A model generated the notes under the pieces. The model saw only the letters and a list, made by a program, of their open reading frames with translations, did not search any database and was not told the origin of the DNA. Below are positions 11,446 to 22,284 of a stretch of DNA of 64,000 nt, piece after piece (the stretch's first letter is position 1; each line of letters opens with the position of its first letter). Location of the stretch: positions 1,145,467 through 1,209,466 of the forward strand of contig NC_133666.1 of NCBI RefSeq assembly GCF_037893015.1, given 5' to 3'. The DNA comes from Macrotis lagotis. Taxonomy: Eukaryota > Chordata > Mammalia > Peramelemorphia > Peramelidae. The translations under genes and the position numbers were made by a program.

Positions 11446-12249
11446 TTTAGAGAGGCAGAAGGTGCTATGAATCACAGGTTTTGAAAATGGTTACAGACTT
11501 GAATCTAGCTACTGATTCATTGAATGTAGAGCTTTGCCAATGATCTCCCATTTAAGTTTGTGGGATGAAAAGCTATCAGAGCTGATAAGGGACTTGAAGA
11601 TAATTAGATTCTAACTGGAAGGTATCTTCAAATTCATGTCATTCAAATTCCTTATTTTACAGAGAAAACTGATTGGTGCTCATATAGGATTCAAACCTAA
11701 GACCTCATTCACTCACCATGCTGCCCCCACCACTACTAGGTCAATTCCACCACTCCACATGCCCCTCAAAAATACCCCTCTGATGATTAGCCATGTGATG
11801 TTTATGTGTCTAATGTTTGGAGAATGTCATTAAATTGTGGGGGAAGAAGACCCTGTTATCTTAATTGTTTTATTTTAAAGCTAAGGAAGCAATAGAACTA
11901 TGACCTCCTAAGGTCAACAAGAGACTCCTTTCTCTTCAACATTAGGGAGTTTTAGATGGAAAGTCTTGAGTTCGGTCACAACCACACTGAACCCCCAGTT
12001 AAGAGATTAGGATCTCTGCCTAACATGACTTTTATCTCTATTTCATTGTGGTTGAGGCTAAATTCACTTGTCTGGAAAATTTAGAGTAATGAAACAGTAA
12101 TGAAACAGTCCATATCATTTCTCATTTCTTGTATATTATGCTGAATTCTGTCATATTCTATTAATACTAATTATCTTGGCTGTGCATAAGCACTGAGAAG
12201 CTAAAGCAGAGGAAAATGTCAGCTTTTGCTCCATCCAGGGTTTTTTGTT

Positions 12250-12560
12250 GCTAGTATAGATGGTATATAGATTTAGCTATGCCCCCAGACCCAGAAACAG
12301 ACAGATATAATCAGATTCAGCTAGAGATACGGCTAGAAATATAGACAGAACTACAGAGACAGATAAAGACCCAGAGACAGACTGATCAGATAGTCACAGC
12401 CGCAAATAGAGGTTATAGACCCAGAGATACAGACAGATGGAGATATAGACAGAAATATAGAGAAAGATATCCATCTAAGGCTGTGATATACATGTGGCCA
12501 GACATAGATACAGCTATTGATGGCTCTATTGATATCAGCATTGATATAGAACCAATGATT
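12250..12560. repeat. Degenerate GATA/AGACAG-type simple repeat
   Basis: Loose repetition of 'gatatagacagaaatataga', 'cagagacagactgatcagat', 'agagatacagacagatggag' and similar. The period is not fixed. It looks like a decayed tetra/hexanucleotide microsatellite. A shorter stretch of similar character lies at about 2895-3015. From 12,560 to 12,840 nothing is recognised. Confidence 0.6.
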
Positions 12561-12839
12561 TTCCTCTCTATTACATGCCTCTGCCACAGTGCAGTTCTTT
12601 ACCTTGCTCTTTATTGCAACCTTTCTCTTAATCCATCCTCTAGAATAAAAGAGGATCTAACTAGCTTGAAAAGAGGCATTTCCCTCAAGACTATCAAAAC
12701 CAAATTCTTATGCAACACCATTGTATTGGGTGATCTCATATCTCCTTCATGATCTCCCCTCTGGTGTGTTCCCTGATATCTTTTAGCTGGTTCATATCAC
12801 TTCAATACTAATCAGCCAGCTCATAACAATTAGCTTTTA

Positions 12840-13429
12840 CAAAAGGACATATATGGGAAAACTATGGAAAGGACAGAAATTATTAAGACATCCCCTCAAA
12901 CTGGGGGTATATGCTCTCCTCTCTGGGAAGATTGGGTTCAACCTTCAATTTGTGAGTTCAAAATATTTCTCTTGTAAAAATGGAATAAATAATGAGTTTA
13001 TGAATCACCTTGATTTCCTTTTGCTCCAGGAGAGCCTAAAATAATCTGGGAATCAAAATCAGCTAAGGGGGAGGCAAAATGATGTTGCTCAAGTTTGACA
13101 TACCAGTGATCCTTGGGTCCACTGGGTGTCTGCTATGCCAGTAACCACAGGGCCAACTCAAACTGGTTCATACTGGCCCCAAATGGACAGAGCTTGCACA
13201 ACATCCTGGTTTCAGTCCTCCAATAATTCTCCTACCTCCCTTTGTTTTAAAACCCTTTGAACACTCCCAAAATCCCTAATCTTTGGAGAAGCAGACGTGT
13301 TGGTCTCCAAATGTGTGTGTGTTTTACTTACCCAATAAATGCTTCCCAGTTTTACACCTGAACTGGCCTTCATTCCCTCTGTTCAGGCAGATGCTGTATC
13401 CCAATGAATTATTCTGCCAATAAATCAAA
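12840..13429 (+). repeat. LTR-like segment (fossil)
   Basis: It ends just before the primer-site-like segment at 13,430 and carries an AATAAA at 13,334-13,339. Its 12,985-13,215 portion is similar to 19,170-19,480, with shared phrases such as 'tccactgggtg', 'agtaaccacagg' and 'ggacagagcttgcacaa'. That similarity is what one expects of repeated LTR sequence. The left boundary is approximate. Confidence 0.5.
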
Positions 13430-13447
13430 TGGCATTAGAAGTGGGAT
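13430..13447 (+). other. Primer-binding-site-like segment (tRNA-Leu type)
   Basis: Reads 'tggcattagaagtgggat' immediately 3' of the LTR-like segment. It matches the classic tRNA-Leu primer site (TGGTGTCAGAAGTGGGAT, recalled) except for three transitions. Position and sequence together support a retroviral fossil. Confidence 0.55.
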
Positions 13448-13632
13448 TGGATTATGGGCTCAGGATGATTGCCCACTAGCACCACAGAGACCAACTTTGG
13501 TCAACTGGGATCCCTTGTGTTTCATCCTCTCCAGTCTTTCAGTTGAATCTGTCTTTGTTGACTGAGGATATTTGATAAAGGCCTCAGGAAGGTGACTCAC
13601 TAGGAGGAACCTACAGGTAAGAACTCTTTTCC

Positions 13633-13779
13633 AAAAAGTTCAGAACACTAGGAAAGATTAATGAATTTTCACATTTGAAACAATTGTCCCAGTAAGCAGG
13701 ACTAACTCCTACTTTTGACTTTCTGTAGGAGACTAGGTTATAAGAAAAGAGAAAAAAAAAACTTTTTTTCTGTCATTTC
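13633..13779 (+). repeat. Direct repeat, copy 1
   Basis: About 147 bp from 'gttcagaacactaggaaaga' to 'tttttctgtcatttca'. It is nearly identical to 15,185-15,333: I count two substitutions plus a length change in an A-rich tract. It lies inside the retroviral fossil. Confidence 0.9.
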
Positions 13780-13921
13780 AGCTAAAAGCTGTTTTTTGTT
13801 TCTCTTTCCAAAAGCCTTTTTATTCCCCCCCCCCCAAAAAAGCCATTTGTTTTAGTTTTTAGTTCAATGGTCATATGTCTTATTTTTATGACCCTGGAAG
13901 TCATTTGCCTCACATTTTGAG

Positions 13922-13923
13922 TG

Positions 13924-13957
<34 letters not shown>

Positions 13958-13964
13958 CAACAAC
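13922..13964. repeat. (AAT)n/(AAC)n microsatellite
   Basis: About ten AAT units followed by four AAC units. A simple trinucleotide repeat likely to be polymorphic. Confidence 0.95.
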
Positions 13965-14059
13965 AGTTCTGAGAAACTAGTTAGTAATTGTTCTCTCATA
14001 TGGACAGCAGCCTACTGATAATGTCAGCAATCTGGTCCTGATAATTGAAAGTTTACATC

Positions 14060-14226
14060 ATGGGGTAGGTGGCACAGTGGATAGAGTACCTACCCTGGAG
14101 TCAGGAGGACCTGAGTTCAAATTCGACCTCAGACACTTAATAATTACCTAGCTGTGTGACCTTCAGCAAGTCACTTTAACCCCATTGCCTTGCAAAAAAC
14201 AAACAAACAAAACAAACAAACAAAAA
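14060..14226 (+). mobile_element. WSINE1-like SINE
   Basis: The head 'ggtggcacagtggatagagt' and 'gttcaaattcgacctcagac' are followed by an (AAAC)n-type tail. The short flanking repeat 'tacatcat' appears at about 14,052 and 14,230, consistent with a small target-site duplication. It is inserted in the retroviral fossil. Confidence 0.9.
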
Positions 14227-14451
14227 ATGTACATCATGGACCCCAAACTTGCAGGTATGTAACTCATTGGCAGTAACTGACCCAAGACAACTCCTGTAAC
14301 CAACTTGGGGTTCTTTTAATCAGGATATAATAAATTACCTTAAGAAATATCTCGATGAAGCCAGTGAGAGAATTAATGGAATATTTTTAATAAATGAATA
14401 CTTGAAACCACCAAGCAAGAAGCCTTTTGTAACTTGGATAAAAGTTTAGAT

Positions 14452-14992
14452 AGAATTATCCTGTCTAGGAGGAATGGGAATTCAGGGAAGCCTGGAGGGA
14501 TTTGTATGAACTCATGCTGAGTGAGATGAGCAGAACCAGAAAATCACTGTACACCCTAATAGCAACATGGGGGGCGACGATCAAACTTGATGGACTTGCT
14601 CATTCCATCAGTGCAACAGTCAGGGACAATTTGTCTGCAATGGAGAATGCCATCTGTATCCAGAGAAAGAACTGTGGAGTTTGAACAAAGACCAAGGACT
14701 ATTACCTTTAATTTAGAAAAAAAAAAACTGATATCTTATTGTCTGATCTTGTTATCTCTTATACTTTATGTTCCTTCCTTAAGGATATGATTTCTCTCGC
14801 ATCACATACAATTTGGAGCTATATATACCATGGAAACAATGTAAAGACTAGCAAATTGCCTTCTGCAGAGGGCGGGGTGACAGAAGTAAGATTGGGGGGG
14901 CGGGAATCGTAAAACTCAAAATAAATAAAATCTTTATAATTCAAAAAAATAAAATGAAGTGATTGGACTAAGAAAAAAAAGAATTATCCTGT
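14452..14992 (+). mobile_element. 5'-truncated LINE-1 with 13-bp target-site duplication
   Basis: The body is 14,465-14,979: the ORF2 end ('MYELMLSEMSRTRKS'), the 3' UTR and a G-rich tract. The direct repeat 'agaattatcctgt' is exact at 14,452-14,464 and 14,980-14,992. After the usual A-rich L1 end (about 14,949) there are a further 30 or so bases ('atgaagtgattggactaag') before a second poly(A). This may be a short 3' transduction. Confidence 0.9.
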
Positions 14993-15184
14993 ATATGTAG
15001 CAGTCTTACAATTTTGTCCATGAATGTGTCTTTATAAATGTCAGAAAATCTTTCTTTTTTACATTGTGTTTGTCTTGTTTATAAGATTTTGCTACCTTGA
15101 AAGATTGCAAAAAAAAAAGGAAAAAAGCAAGAAAGAAAAAAGAATTTGCAAACAGCTAGAAAAACTTCTAAGTAATGTAGCCAA

Positions 15185-15333
15185 AAAGTTCAGAACACTA
15201 GGAAAGATTAATGAATTTTCACATTTGAAACAATTGTCCCAGTAAGCAGGACTAACTCCCACTTTTGACTTTCTGTAGGAGATTAGGTTATAAGAAAAGA
15301 GAAAAAGAAAAAAAACTTTTTTTCTGTCATTTC
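15185..15333 (+). repeat. Direct repeat, copy 2
   Basis: Second copy of the 147-bp unit at 13,633-13,779, 1.55 kb downstream in the same orientation, with an L1 and a SINE between them. The flanks of the two copies differ. Confidence 0.9.
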
Positions 15334-16239
15334 AAAATGCTGTGACTGTTGAAATTTCAAAAATAAAGTTAGATAACAATCTGTAGAGCTACTAAATCTG
15401 TCAGATAATATGAAAGGACAGAAAAGTTTGTTTTACGGTTGGACTCTCATGACTTTTTAAAGATTCTAATGTCAGTTACAGGGCATACATAAGGATAGAA
15501 ACAGCAACTGGAATATAAACAGAAATTCTCTGGAGTTTCAAACTTGGAGAATCCAATTTAAGTGATTATCAGAATAATCTAAGAATCTTTAGATTGGGAA
15601 CTGGAATCTGAGAATAAGACCTATCCTCCCGGAAAAGATATCAAGGGACCAGTTAACTATCTGAGGCATCAGGGACTCAAAGTATGCTGGTTATATGGAC
15701 ATCGAGAATAGGTTATTGGGGTACAAGAACACTTGATGTTAGTTAATATTAGTGATAACTATTATATGCTTCGGTCTTTTGCTTCTTGATGTTTATATTT
15801 AAGTTTTCTTCATTACCTTGGTGGCAATGTAAATCTCCTTCTCAAGATTAAACCATTGTGAGCCCTCTAAGCAGTTCGCTTTGTAACCTGACTTTGTCTA
15901 ATTATGGTAATGAATTTATGAAAAATCTTATTGCTTTATTTGAAGTGAGTCCTGTGTGGCTGCTTAGAGATCCTTATCCAAGAACCTATTTTATGCTGAT
16001 CAGACACTCAGATCCAGGGACTGATGTAAGGAATTTTCTCACAATTGTCCCTCATTGCTAAGGGATTTGGTGAGTTTGTAACTTTTAACCATCTCTTGTT
16101 AATCCTCCCTTGATCAGAGATCTTCTCCCTTTATCCTGCTAACGCCTTTCATCTCAGATCAGATTCCCAAAGAAAGGTGTTGGGAAGAAAAATGCTGGAA
16201 AAATATAGGGAAATTTCAATTATGTTCTGGTTCCAGAAA

Positions 16240-16395
16240 TGTGCTAGCTGTGTAATCTTACCTTGGCTTGCTCTATTTCCTGATCTCTAAAGAGGAAAAT
16301 CATAATGGTCCCCATCTGCCGGGGTTGTTGTAAGGATCAAAATACTATAATGATTGTAAAGTGCTTACGACTAAGTTCTACATTATAATTATTTC
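16240..16395 (+). mobile_element. MIR SINE fragment
   Basis: Sense MIR features in order: 'gctagctgtgtaatcttacc', 'tttcctgatctctaaagagg', 'ggggttgttgtaaggatcaa', 'gtaaagtgcttacgac'. It is strongly diverged. Its presence within the fossil's span means the span is not one uninterrupted element. Confidence 0.7.
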
Positions 16396-16984
16396 TTTAA
16401 TTGAACGTAATTGTTATACATCTAAAGTGGGTTTCAAATGACAAAGTAATAAGATTAATGATTTCTATATGGGCTCATTTGGAAATGTAATCAGCTGAAT
16501 TAATGTCATCTATAGCTTGGTTTCAGGTTTTAAATATTTGATATTGCTTATGTTATTATTGTATTTCTCAATTCTCTTACATGGTGAAATTTGAGGGACC
16601 ATTGTAACAGGAATGCTGCTAGACAAAACTTTTTAATCCATATGAATTGGATTTTTAAAGGATGTGATTAAAAAATATATTTGAAAACTTAAATATTTAA
16701 TGAGGTATGTTTTGTTATGAAATAATCATAATAATTGCTACTGCTAATATAGTGAATTTTCATTTGAAAATTTTTGATTTTTATGAAAGTGTACAGGGTG
16801 GTTTATGAGTTAACTCTCATGCATTTGCTGAGAGTCCCAGAATCTATGAGATAAAAATTCTGGGGTTTGTAATTCACTATTGTTCTGAACTCTTGACTGG
16901 GAACTGCTAAAAGTGGGTGTCTGTGCCTAGAATAAGTTTGGGGGATGACCTGGTTAATCTTGACTGGCTTTTAACATCCTGTTC

Positions 16985-17460
16985 TAGATAAACTCCCCTC
17001 TGTTAAATTCCTTGGACACATTGTTACTCCCAATGGACTCTGTCTCCATTCTTGAAGGCCAGTCCTTCTAATAAAATACAAAGGAAGGAATGCTGACCCA
17101 GGGGCCCTGACCCAGAAAGATAGGAGGAATTTCTGCCCCTTTGGATATTATAGCAAGACTCTTGATACCATGGCCAGAGCATTCCCAGGGTGCTTGTGAA
17201 CAGCCGTGACAGTGGCTGATTTGGTTGAGGCTGTTACTGGTGAGAGGATTTTTCTTTGTATGTGTTCCCCATGCAGTAGCAGCAGTCACCACACTCAGCA
17301 TCTCTTCGATTTAGAAGCTGATCTCCTCAGCAAATTCATTACTATTGGATCCATCTAAAGATGTCTGCAAGTATAGACAGCTCCTCTCAAGAGATGGAGA
17401 AAATGATAGTCAGTGTAGACAGCAGTCCCAAGACTGGGAATGTGGGCTTAGTAATGTTGA
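16985..17460 (+). mobile_element. Retroviral pol fossil, RT/RNase H part
   Basis: Short plus-strand readings resemble class I retroviral pol: 'VKFLGHIVTPNG' near 17,005-17,040 (RT thumb region) and 'GYYSKTLDTMARAFP' near 17,145 (the RT-RNase H connection, compare AYLSKKLDPVAAGWP in gammaretroviruses). The intervening distance is much shorter than in a whole gene. It is broken; no protein is implied. Confidence 0.55.
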
Positions 17461-17572
17461 ATACTTTTTTGTTATGTTCCTGTTAGACTAACTGCTCAGG
17501 ATGTGTTAGGTACCTGCCAGCTAGGTTATCCTTACCCAGGTGAACGTTGAAGGGGCGGGAGACAAGGATGGA

Positions 17573-17751
17573 AAGTTCTTCAATTGGGGCAGCTAGGTGG
17601 TGCAGTGGATAGAGCACTGGCCCTGGAGTCAGGAGTACCTGAGTTCAAATCTGGCCTCAGACACTTACTAATTACCTAACTGTGTGGCCTTGGGCAAACC
17701 ACTTCACCCCATTGCCTTGCAAAAACCAAAAAAGAAAAAGAAAGTTCTCCA
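17573..17751 (+). mobile_element. WSINE1-like SINE
   Basis: Complete SINE body at about 17,586-17,737 ('ggggcagctaggtggtgcag', 'gttcaaatctggcctcagac', 'gccttgcaaaaacc'). The imperfect repeat 'gaaagttcttcaa' / 'gaaagttctccaa' flanks it. It is inserted in the retroviral fossil. Confidence 0.9.
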
Positions 17752-18584
17752 AGATCTCCATTTATTAAACCAAATACAAGTGCTTAAATATCCTCCCCAT
17801 TCCCACTCCGGTGGCACTCTACAATCAACCAGTAAATAATGCTCTGGTGCTAGAGGACACCAGGTAATGAAATTATACAGTAAATACTCCCATACCCAAC
17901 AATACCTTACACTTTTTCTTGTTTTGCCATTGTTTTCTTGCATCTTTTTTTATAAATCAGCATTTATTATTTTAATTCAAGAACAGGCTATGATGGGGTA
18001 GGGGGAAGATGGAGGAGATGGAGCCCAGAGTCTCTCCTCTGGATCTGCTCCGAGCAGGGGTGATCCTGATTTTGAAATCTTGGCTCAGGGTACAGAAGGA
18101 AATACACGACAAGATGAAGAGTTTTAGGAAAACATCAAGGACTGACCAATGTGACACATCCCACCAGAGGTGGGGACTGGAATTCTTCCAATCAGTAATG
18201 CCATTCTGCATTTCTACTCTTAGGAAACATTCTGGTATTTAAAGTCTTTGGGCTAAAGACTTCTTGCATCTTTTGATGAGAATCTTTCGAGTTCCCATGC
18301 CTGTCTTCTTCCTAATTATCTTGGACTTTTCTAACTTCTTTGGGATCTCCGCCTACCAGTCCTTACTATGATTCCACTAAGAAAATCATTCTTGGTTGCT
18401 CCTCACCGTCTTGCTAGACCTTCACAAGCCCTTCCCCTTGGGCCCAACTTGACCTTATGACTTCTATGGGTGTGCCTCACACCCATCCAAGCAACCCCTC
18501 CAAGGATTTGCCTGAAAACTTACCATTGGTTGGGTACCCCATGTCAAGTGTGAAGTCTCAATCCTGGAACAAATAATGCTCCAA

Positions 18585-18770
18585 ATAATGCTAGTGCCAC
18601 CTCCTTACCCAGATAACCAAATGTATTTATTTCTTATCCTCCCCAATGAGGATAGCCAGATGACTTATTTGCCCTGCACTTTTCAATTCAAATCTAATTA
18701 TGCTATTAAATCTCTTCATAGGACGAGCAAGAGTCCCCCTGGTTCTGTTTGGAAACTCACCTTCACATGA
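18585..18770 (+). repeat. Inverted repeat arm 1
   Basis: The segment 'tgccacctccttacccagat' through 'tggaaactcacctt' recurs in reverse complement at 20,396-20,605 with perhaps 15-20% differences. Both arms contain 'aatctaattat.ctattaaatct'. They may be two copies of one dispersed repeat in opposite orientation. Confidence 0.7.
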
Positions 18771-19169
18771 TGCTGCCAAGGTCTGGAATTTATTCCCTTG
18801 AAGCAAGAATCTGCAATTTATCATGTGAAATCTCAGAATCCACAAGATGCAGGGAGAAATCGATTTCTTCTCTGTCATAGTCCTTCAGGATGTCCTCCCC
18901 ACCGTGGCAGGCATTGGGGGTGGGAGTGGTAGGTGCTTGTGCCTGTATTGGTAAGGATGTCACTCCCACTCCAGGAGGCCAACTTCTGTGATTCCTTGAG
19001 CAATGGTATAGTGACATCAGAGGAACGGGCTCTCTTCTCTGCTTTATTTTCATTGCCCTTAGCACTGTGATATCAGTCTAGACCATAGTCAAGTGCCTCT
19101 TTGCACTTGTGTCACACTGTTCTACTGCAATAGTGAACAAAATCGTGATTCCGAAAATTTTGCCCATTT

Positions 19170-19480
19170 GGTCCTCAGATGGTTTTCAGACCACCTTGGC
19201 CCAAAGGAGGGAATGTAGAAATGGAAGGAGTAAATGAGTTGATGAATTGCCTTGATTTGCCTGAGCTCCCTTATCCAGAAGTGGTGCAAATAACCTGGAA
19301 AGGTTTATTTTGGGAAACAGAATGAGTGTTGCACAAGTTTGACCTACCAAGTTTGTAGTGTCCACTGGGTGAACCCAGAACACCTCTGTTGTGTGCTAGT
19401 AACCACAGGACCAGCTCAAACTGGATCATAATGGGCGCAAGTGGACAGAGCTTGCACAAACATGGTCAGGGACCCTGATA
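19170..19480 (+). repeat. LTR-like fragment (fossil)
   Basis: Similar to 12,985-13,215 of the LTR-like segment at the left of the retroviral fossil and in the same orientation, sharing 'tccactgggtg', 'agtaaccacagg', 'ccagctcaaactgg' (imperfect) and 'ggacagagcttgcacaa'. It lies between the pol fossil segments, so it may belong to a second insertion. Confidence 0.5.
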
Positions 19481-20395
19481 TCCTGGGTGATGGGACAGTT
19501 GCAGCAGAAGGATGGAGAGACTCATCCCATTGATTGTATCGGTCTTGTGTATGGTCTACAGAGGTCCCTGCTCAGGGACTGTCCCAGGATTTTTATTGGC
19601 AACTGAGACCACCTGGAATCTAAGAAATTAGAGGAAAATGAAAAAGTGGATACTTGTAGCAACCAAGTAATTCTATGCATAGACTGAGATAAGAACGTTG
19701 GACTATGAAGTGTTATCTCGATGGTTGGGGTCCATCCTGAGACTGAGTGCGTGAGTGTCTGGGATATACTTGGAACATGGGGCAAGTGTGGAGTCTGGAT
19801 CTGTGGTTCTGCTGATCCCATTAGGGGAAACAGCAAGGGAGAGATCCAAGCCCACGAGGAGTCGCTGACAAAAAAGGTAGAATGAGGAACAAGAATTGAA
19901 CAGTGTAGGGGAAAGTCAGGAGAAAGTAAGCAACCCTTGGTGATACTGGCATTCCTCCAGAGTCCATTGAGGAGGATTCTGGGAAACTGGAAGAGTACTA
20001 GTTGCATTAGGAAGAAGGATAAAAAGAAAATTCAGAAGAGAGAGGAACGGAGTGGAAAAACCTTGGAAGGATTAAAGAAAGTCACAAAAAGTCATTGATT
20101 TGAAATTGGAAGAAGAGAAACAAGAACAAAGAGTTTAAAAAATTGAGACGAAAATTGAATGGGTGGCAGGTAAAGAGAGGAAAGGGAGATCCAAGAGGAG
20201 GCTGTGTTTTTGGTGAATACTGAGGCCACCAGGTCTTCTTTGAATTTTAAGCTAGAAGGGGTAATGAGTAAACCCTGGGATGAGTAAAACCCTGTCCTCT
20301 GGATAGTCTGTAGAGTGTGAGAGAAGGAAGAGGGGTTTCCCTCCTCACCCAAGGCACACCCACCCCTACACACTTCTCTGGGATTGGAACTCCCC

Positions 20396-20605
20396 ATGGT
20401 TCTTTCTATAGAGGTGAGTTTCCAGATAGAATCAGGATAACTCTTGCCCATCCCATGAAAAGATTTAATAGTATAATTAGATTTGAAATGAAAAGTGTAG
20501 GGCAAACAAGACATGGCTACTCTGACTATTTTCACTGGGGAGGATGAGAAATAAATACAATTGATTATCTGGATAAAGGAAGGAGGTGGCAGTAACCACT
20601 AATGC
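20396..20605 (-). repeat. Inverted repeat arm 2
   Basis: Reverse-complement partner of 18,585-18,770; loop length about 1.6 kb. Both arms carry the reading 'aaatctaattat' on opposite strands. Confidence 0.7.
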
Positions 20606-20690
20606 CCAATAAAAAAAGTCCTTCCTCCTTGGGAGTTCCACCTAAGCAAGAATCAGGTAGTCTGACCTTATTTGGAGAGTCCTTACTGAA

Positions 20691-20802
20691 CCCTGGGGAG
20701 CACATTGAAGGCTGGTAGCCTTCTTATCCAAATTACTAGACCCAGTCCCTGGGGAGAACAACGAAGGACAGTGGCCTTCTGATCCAAATTATTAGACCCA
20801 AG
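20691..20802 (+). repeat. Two-copy tandem repeat, 56-bp unit
   Basis: 'ccctggggag' begins each unit (20,691 and 20,747), and each unit ends 'atccaaattaNtagaccca'. The two units differ at several positions. Confidence 0.75.
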
Positions 20803-21589
20803 TATCAGGAGGCTGGCCAGAGTGTATAAGCAGTGGCACTTAATGGCAGGTGAGAGGGACAGTATAGAAAACTCACTTTTGGAGGAACAATGGAAATAAG
20901 TTCCCCGTATCAAGAGTAAACCAAAGTGTTGGAAGATGATTATGAAGCAATCCTAATTGAAAAAGGTGATCTGGTACTTACTACAGATTCTTGTTGAAAT
21001 TCTTTCACCTTCCAGTGGAAAAGAAAAACTGCAAATGAGGACTTAGAACATAATTGAATGGATGTTATTGAATATCAAGCAAAGCTGTGTCCTGATTTGG
21101 AGGACATCTCCATCATGAGGGGTGCTACTTTTCATTGGTGAGTCTTCAAGGGTAATAGGGAAAGACATAACTAGGGAGTCTGACCGGTCATCTCAGACTT
21201 GTGAGCTATTGGCCCTAAATCAGCTTTGAAATGACTTGATGGATTGTAGGGACTCATTTACACTGATTCTAAATTTGCCTAGGGGATAAATTATACGTTT
21301 TAGAAAAATTTGGTATGAAAGAGCGAGGAAATTGGTTCAGGAAGACCTAATAAACCAAATATTAATAAACTTCTTGCTACCAAATGACCTTGCAATAGAG
21401 CTTGGGAAGGGAACACCAAAAGGGGAAGTCACTTGAAGCTAAAGGAACCAGATTAGCTGGCTATAGAAGCTGCTTTAGCTCCTCAGGTGGTCAAAATGCA
21501 GGTCAGGATTCCTCAGGTCCCTAAAATTGAAGTTGTGCCAACATTCACTGAACAAGAAAAGAGGAATCGAACATTGGGAGCTATAGAAA

Positions 21590-22130
21590 CAGAAGAAGGG
21601 ACAGTGGGTTTTTATTACCAGATGGGAAAGAAATGTTAAAGAAACAAGTCATGAGAGAAATGCTATTCGACATCAAGGAAGTCATTGGGGAATAATCCAA
21701 GCTGTGTGTGATTTGGTGCTGAAGAAATATGGATGGGTAGAAATTTACACAAATAGCCAACCAAGTATGTGAAGGCTTATAATTTCATGAGAGATGAATA
21801 GGAAAGTTATGATGAAACACATTCAAGGAGGACAAGAGCCAGGTCTTTGTCCATTCCAGAGTATATAAGTTGATTTTATAGAAATGCCAAAAATAGAAAA
21901 ATTGAAACATGTTGGTAATAGTGATCATTTAACAGGATGGGTTTTTACTCTATGGTAACAGCTACAGTTTCAGGGGTTTATTAGTGAAAAATATAGATGC
22001 TGATAATGGTAGTCATTTTGTTTCCAAAATATTACAGAAAATCATGGAACAATTAGGGATCTAAGAACAGTACCCAGACTATTTAGGACTGTCCCCTTAT
22101 GAGGGCTGTTATTCAGTTTACTCTATGGGG
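21590..22130 (+). mobile_element. Retroviral pol fossil, integrase part
   Basis: Plus-strand readings in order include 'LPDGKEMLKKQVMREM' (N-terminal integrase side), 'GLCPFQS' near 21,847, and 'DADNGSHFVSKILQKIME' near 22,001 (catalytic core side). This is typical of class I endogenous retroviruses. It is decayed, with several breaks. A pure G tract follows near 22,128-22,142. Confidence 0.65.
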
Positions 22131-22284
22131 GGGGGGGGGGGGACAAGGGATATTCCAATTAGGCTATGGAATTTTGGAGTGACTGTTTACTTTTTCAAAG
22201 GTTATACCAGTTAAAATCAAGGAATGTTAAATATCAAGGCCTTTGAATGGGAAGGTGTGCTATGAAAAGTAGAATACTTACTAT

